Source: Pseudomonadota bacterium (GTDB lineage Bacteria; Pseudomonadota; Gammaproteobacteria; SZUA-229). From it: DNA of 9,347 nt. Where the stretch lies: positions 1 through 9,347 of the forward strand of contig JADFWF010000163.1 in assembly GCA_015222965.1 (NCBI GenBank), given 5' to 3'. Made by a program: the position numbers and the translations under genes. Shown piece by piece: positions 6,031 through 9,347 of this stretch; position 1 is the first letter of the stretch; the number at the start of each line of letters is the position of its first letter. The notes below the pieces were generated by a model. The model saw only the letters and a program-made list of their open reading frames with translations. It searched no databases and had not been told where the DNA came from.

Positions 6031-6083
6031 TAATCCAGGCGATGTCCTTTTTTTAATCATTACTGTCAGATTGCTATAGTGAT

Positions 6084-7424
6084 ATGAATGACGATACCAT
6101 CGCCGCGGTTGCAACACCATCAGGTCAGGGCGGCGTTGGCATCATCCGTGTTTCAGGTGCAAAAGCAGCCCTGGTCGCAGAAAAGGTCTCTGGTCTGTGC
6201 CCTGCACCGCGCTATGCACACTATGGTGTGTTTACCGACAAAGCTAAGATCATCATCGATAGTGGTCTCACCCTCTATTTTAAAAAACCTTTTTCTTTTA
6301 CCGGCGAAGATGTCGTCGAATTTCATGCGCATGGCGGCCCCGTCGTGCTCGATATACTGTTAAAAGAAATTCTTAATCATGATGTACGCCCTGCCCGTGC
6401 CGGCGAGTTCAGCGAACGAGCCTTTCTTAATGACAAGATTGATCTGACACAGGCAGAAGCGATCGCCGACCTTATCGCTGCCGATAGTGAACAGGCTGCC
6501 CGCGCTGCAACGCGTTCCATGCAGGGTGAATTCTCCACGGTCATCAATCAGCTGGTCGAAGCATTGATCCATCTGCGTATACATGTCGAATCAGCTCTGG
6601 ATTTTCCCGAAGAAGAGATCGATTTTCTGGCAGATAAGGCGATCGCCGAGAAATTAGAGCAAGTTCAGAAAAACCTGCAACAGGTTAAAAGATCGGCGCA
6701 GCAGGGCCGTTTGCTAAAAGAAGGTATGACGGTGGTCATCGCAGGGAGGCCGAATGCAGGAAAATCCAGCCTGCTGAATCAGCTGGCGGGCCAGGAAAGC
6801 GCCATCGTTACCGAAATAGCAGGAACGACGCGCGATATACTGCGTGAGCATATTCAGATAGATGGTTTGCCATTACATATAATCGATACAGCCGGTCTGC
6901 GTGAAAGCGAAGATGTCATCGAGCAGGAAGGTGTAAAGCGCGCAAAACAGATGATAAAGAGTGCGGATAAAATCCTGTTCGTTGTCGATATCGATGATAG
7001 AGAACCTCCGATGATAGCTGACCTTCCTGAGGGGATACCGATGACGGTCGTCTATAACAAGATTGATAAAAGCGATAAAGATAAAACACCGAAAAAGATC
7101 ATCGAAAATGATAAGACGGAAATATATCTATCTGCAAAGAGCGGTGATGGCATGGATCTGTTAAAACAGCACCTGAAAACCAGTATGGGCTACCAGCAGA
7201 AAAACGAAGGGCAGTTCATCGCACGCCGTCGCCATCTCGATGCGATAGACGATGCCGAACAGCATCTGAAGATAGCGGCGGTTAATCTTCATGAATTGCA
7301 GGCAGGCGAATTACTCGCTGAAGAACTTCGTCTCGCACAGGATACCCTGTCATCGATAACGGGTGAGTTCAGTAGCGACGATCTGCTAGGAAGGATTTTT
7401 TCTGATTTTTGTATCGGAAAATAA
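6084..7424 (+). CDS. mnmE: tRNA uridine-5-carboxymethylaminomethyl modification GTPase MnmE
   Basis: MnmE, working with MnmG, modifies the wobble uridine (C5) of certain tRNAs using a THF-derived methylene group. The 446-residue product has the three expected parts: an N-terminal THF-binding domain (about 1-118), a helical domain and an inserted G domain. The G motifs are GRPNAGKS (221-228), TTRD (248-251), DTAGLRE (268-274), NKID (325-328) and SAK (350-352). The protein ends with the catalytic CIGK tetrapeptide (443-446). The ATG at 6084 begins [14 protein letters not shown], which aligns with the family start, although no clear Shine-Dalgarno precedes it. In many relatives mnmG, rsmG, parA and parB follow; here purU follows instead. 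The nearby YidC and MnmE genes are commonly adjacent. Confidence 0.98.
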   Translation: MNDDTIAAVATPSGQGGVGIIRVSGAKAALVAEKVSGLCPAPRYAHYGVFTDKAKIIIDSGLTLYFKKPFSFTGEDVVEFHAHGGPVVLDILLKEILNHDVRPARAGEFSERAFLNDKIDLTQAEAIADLIAADSEQAARAATRSMQGEFSTVINQLVEALIHLRIHVESALDFPEEEIDFLADKAIAEKLEQVQKNLQQVKRSAQQGRLLKEGMTVVIAGRPNAGKSSLLNQLAGQESAIVTEIAGTTRDILREHIQIDGLPLHIIDTAGLRESEDVIEQEGVKRAKQMIKSADKILFVVDIDDREPPMIADLPEGIPMTVVYNKIDKSDKDKTPKKIIENDKTEIYLSAKSGDGMDLLKQHLKTSMGYQQKNEGQFIARRRHLDAIDDAEQHLKIAAVNLHELQAGELLAEELRLAQDTLSSITGEFSSDDLLGRIFSDFCIGK

Positions 7425-7466
7425 AGAACATTTCTTAAAACTGTTCACCATAAAAACATTATAGAC

Positions 7467-7495
7467 TTGATCAGGCGTTCCCTGGAATATACGAT
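7467..7495 (+). promoter_or_regulatory. Candidate sigma70-type promoter for purU
   Basis: In the 177-bp gap between mnmE and purU, TTGATC (7467-7472) is followed by a 17-bp spacer and TACGAT (7490-7495), each four of six to consensus. The transcript would start near 7502, leaving a leader of about 100 nt before the purU ATG. Nothing else is recognised in this gap: no clear terminator follows mnmE and no RNA gene is seen. Confidence 0.35.
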
Positions 7496-7601
7496 ATTCA
7501 CAGCAGTCCCGTTAGCAATCAGGGATAAGTATTGGCAGCCAACAATAATGGTAAAGGGATCGCTGTGACAGTAACCATAAATCAAGCGTTAAAAATACAA
7601 A

Positions 7602-8471
7602 ATGACTGACTCATCGAAAACATCCGCTATCCTCCTCATCCATTGCCCGGATAAACCCGGCATCGTGGTCGCTATCACAGAGTTCATCCACAAGAACGAC
7701 GGTAACATCTTATACCTGGACCAACACGTGGACACTGAACGCGGCGTATTTTTTATGCGTATAGAATGGGATCTGGGTAATTTTGTCATCCAGCGGGAGA
7801 AGATAGCCGAGTATTTTGAAACGCTGGTGGCATCACGTTATGAGATGGTCTCACAGCTGTCGTTTTCAGATACGAAACAACGTATGGCTTTGTTCGTATC
7901 GAAGATGTCACATTGTTTCTATGACCTGTTGGCACGATACGAATGCGGTGAGCTTAATGTAGAGATTCCGGTCATCGTCAGTAACCACCCTGACCTGCAG
8001 TTGGCTGCAGAGCGATTGGGCATCGAATATCATTGTATTTCAGTCAATAAAGAAAACAAGAAGCAGCAGGAAGAGAAACAGAAACTTTTACTGGCGGAGC
8101 ACAATATCGACTTTATCGTACTCGCGCGCTACATGCAGGTACTGAGTGATGATTTCGTAAAAGACTACCCGCAACGTATCATCAATATCCACCACTCATT
8201 CTTGCCCGCCTTTCCGGGCGGCCGCCCCTACCATAGCGCTTATGAGCGCGGGGTAAAAATCATCGGTGCCACCAGTCATTATGTGACCGCCGATCTGGAT
8301 GCCGGCCCCATCATCGAGCAGGATGTGGTGCATGTCAGCCATAAAGACTCGGTTGAAGACATGGTGCGAATTGGTAGAGACCTTGAAAAAATAGTTCTCG
8401 CCCGGGCGGTGCGCCATCATGTGCATCATGATCTATTAGTGTATGAAAACAGGACGGTGGTTTTTGAATAG
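7602..8471 (+). CDS. purU: Formyltetrahydrofolate deformylase
   Basis: PurU hydrolyses 10-formyl-THF to formate and THF, balancing one-carbon pools and, in E. coli, supplying formate to PurT for purine synthesis. The 289-residue product has an N-terminal ACT regulatory domain (about 8-85, with CPDKPGIVVAITEF) and a C-terminal formyltransferase fold (about 92-289). The catalytic triad expected for the family is present: N195 and H197 in INIHHSFLPAF and D233 in DLDAGPII. Length matches E. coli PurU (280). The ATG at 7602 is preceded by an AT-rich stretch without a clear Shine-Dalgarno. tag starts inside its 3' end, so the two are probably co-transcribed. The functional link to mnmE, which also uses folate one-carbon units, is only suggestive. 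Confidence 0.96.
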   Translation: MTDSSKTSAILLIHCPDKPGIVVAITEFIHKNDGNILYLDQHVDTERGVFFMRIEWDLGNFVIQREKIAEYFETLVASRYEMVSQLSFSDTKQRMALFVSKMSHCFYDLLARYECGELNVEIPVIVSNHPDLQLAAERLGIEYHCISVNKENKKQQEEKQKLLLAEHNIDFIVLARYMQVLSDDFVKDYPQRIINIHHSFLPAFPGGRPYHSAYERGVKIIGATSHYVTADLDAGPIIEQDVVHVSHKDSVEDMVRIGRDLEKIVLARAVRHHVHHDLLVYENRTVVFE

Positions 8472-9078
8472 CTTGTTAATAAAGAGTGCTGACGGTAAAT
8501 CACGCTGCAGATGGTGCGATGCTGCCCCGGAATTTCTTCATTACCATGATACCGAATGGGGTTTTCCGGTAGGCGATGACCGCCGTTTGTTCGAGAAGTT
8601 GAGCCTGGAGAGTTTTCAGTCAGGATTAAGCTGGCGCACGATCCTCGCCAAACGTGAAAACTTTCGTAAGGCCTTTCATGATTTCGAAATCGACCGCATC
8701 GCGCGATTTACTCAGCGTGATATAGATCGTCTGCTTAAGGATGAAGGTATCGTCCGCCATCGCGGGAAGATCGAGTCTGTTATCAATAATGCACAGAGGG
8801 CTCAGGCGCTGGTGAAACAGGAAGGTTCGCTGGCTGCCTATATCTGGTGTTACGAACCGGAAGTGGAGCAACTGGCAGAACCGCAGACCGAATCGACTTC
8901 AGCCGCTTCGATCGCTCTGTCGAAAGATCTGAAGAAACGAGGCTGGAAATTTCTCGGGCCAACCACGGTGTATGCTTTTATGCAGGCGATGGGACTGATC
9001 AATGATCACGTCGAGGGATGTGTCAGCAGAACCGAGGTCGAGCGAGCCCGTAAAAAATTCAAGGTGCCGGTTTCCTGA
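8443..9078 (+). CDS. tag: DNA-3-methyladenine glycosylase I
   Basis: Tag excises 3-methyladenine from alkylated DNA, the first step of base excision repair. From the ATG at 8443 the product is 211 residues. The structural zinc ligands of the E. coli enzyme (C4, H17, H175, C179) correspond to C22, H35, H189 and C193, with identical spacing within each pair. The catalytic-pocket glutamate (E38 in E. coli) corresponds to E56 in LESFQSGLSW. Other family segments are RHRGKI (105-110), STSAAS and GLINDHVEGC. The ATG overlaps the end of purU by 29 bp and adds about 18 residues to the N-terminus compared with E. coli; TTG codons at 8464 and 8473, just after AGGACGGTGG (8451-8460), would give a start closer to the family norm. 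The C-terminus ends with a basic tail (ARKKFKVPVS). Confidence 0.95.
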   Translation: MKTGRWFLNSLLIKSADGKSRCRWCDAAPEFLHYHDTEWGFPVGDDRRLFEKLSLESFQSGLSWRTILAKRENFRKAFHDFEIDRIARFTQRDIDRLLKDEGIVRHRGKIESVINNAQRAQALVKQEGSLAAYIWCYEPEVEQLAEPQTESTSAASIALSKDLKKRGWKFLGPTTVYAFMQAMGLINDHVEGCVSRTEVERARKKFKVPVS

Positions 9079-9179
9079 AAGGCAATGTTCCGAAATAACT
9101 CGATGACTATGGACTGAAGCGCCAGAGGTTGTTTTCGTGGCTAAAGTCACACTTATCATTTCATTAAAGATAATTTTAT
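9079..9179. other. Non-coding stretch after tag, nothing recognised
   Basis: Between the tag stop codon and the repeat region I see no convincing gene, terminator hairpin or RNA. The composition becomes AT-rich from about 9150. Confidence 0.5.
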
Positions 9180-9347
9180 TCTCGCAAAGACGCTAAGATC
9201 ACAAAGTAAGGCAAACATCTCTTAAAGAGTTGCGTGTTTCAAAGCGTTAAGTTAAAAATGATCTCGCAAAGACGCTAAGTCGCAAAGTCCGCCAAGAAGA
9301 GAAAATATAGATTTTTCTTAGGTAGGTTTTTCTTTGCGTTCTTTGCG
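9180..9347. repeat. Intergenic repeat cluster built on CGCAAAGACGCTAAG, cut by window edge
   Basis: An identical 18-mer, TCTCGCAAAGACGCTAAG, occurs at 9180-9197 and 9262-9279, 82 bp apart. A degenerate direct copy, CAAAGCGTTAAG, lies at 9239-9250. After the second copy comes a further CGCAAAG (9281-9287), so the unit is itself quasi-periodic at 7-9 bp. At the window end, TTCTTTGCGTTCTTTGCG (9330-9347) is the same motif inverted (CGCAAAGAACGCAAAGAA on the minus strand). The cluster is therefore a large imperfect dyad that could fold. I recall similar CGCAAAGNCGC strings as dispersed intergenic repeats in various bacteria, but I cannot name a family. No coding capacity is evident, and the element continues beyond the window. 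Confidence 0.75.

Noticed and set aside
6031..6060. Possible rho-independent terminator after yidC (T-run at 6047-6054)
   Set aside because: The preceding sequence can form only a three- or four-base stem, too weak to call.
5371..6650. Three copies of GCGATCGC in yidC and mnmE, resembling the cyanobacterial HIP1 octamer
   Set aside because: All three fall in codons for Ala-Ile-Ala and fit the local preference for GCG ATC GCC. Three copies are too few, and the gene content is not cyanobacterial.
7549..7569. Short frame ATG GTA AAG GGA TCG CTG TGA as a leader peptide for purU
   Set aside because: Six codons with no ribosome-binding site, no attenuator structure and no repeated regulatory codons.
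7720..7735. CACGTG core within purU (CCAACACGTGGACACT) as a second parS
   Set aside because: The flanks do not match the parS arms and the sequence is not palindromic beyond the core.

Overview
The window is a bacterial chromosomal replication-origin neighbourhood, almost certainly from a gammaproteobacterium of moderate to low G+C. The gene order is (recF)-dnaN-dnaA on the minus strand, facing away from rpmH-rnpA-yidD-yidC-mnmE on the plus strand. This layout, a 44-residue bL34 protein and a Pseudomonas-like YidC core support that placement; the genus cannot be named from what is visible. No phage, transposase, CRISPR, toxin-antitoxin or defence genes are seen.

Layout. Positions 1-443 hold the 5' third of recF (minus strand, cut by the window edge); a perfect 16-bp palindrome matching the chromosomal parS consensus lies inside its reading frame at 10-25. 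Then come dnaN (509-1609), a 281-bp AT-rich gap with a cluster of DnaA boxes that is the best oriC candidate (1610-1890), and dnaA (1891-3249, GTG start). A 288-bp divergent promoter region (3250-3537) carries another perfect DnaA box over the likely dnaA -35 element, a hairpin in the dnaA leader and a strong sigma70-type promoter for rpmH. The plus-strand cluster rpmH, rnpA, yidD, yidC, mnmE (3538-7424) makes ribosomal protein bL34, the RNase P protein, two factors for inner-membrane protein insertion and a tRNA-modifying GTPase. After a 177-bp gap come purU (10-formyl-THF hydrolase) and tag (3-methyladenine DNA glycosylase I), which overlap. The last ~170 bp hold a family of short repeats built on CGCAAAGACGCTAAG, present in direct and inverted copies.

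How it fits together. DnaA binds the boxes in the dnaN-dnaA gap to open the adjacent AT-rich DNA, the beta clamp (DnaN) follows it into replication, and DnaA probably represses its own promoter through the box at 3344-3352. The parS-like site would let a ParABS system act on the origin, although parA and parB are outside the window. The genes themselves are well-known housekeeping genes; the points worth a second look are regulatory or structural: the parS site inside recF codons, the origin architecture, the rnpA start codon buried in a hairpin, and the terminal repeats. I did not find a convincing new multi-gene system.
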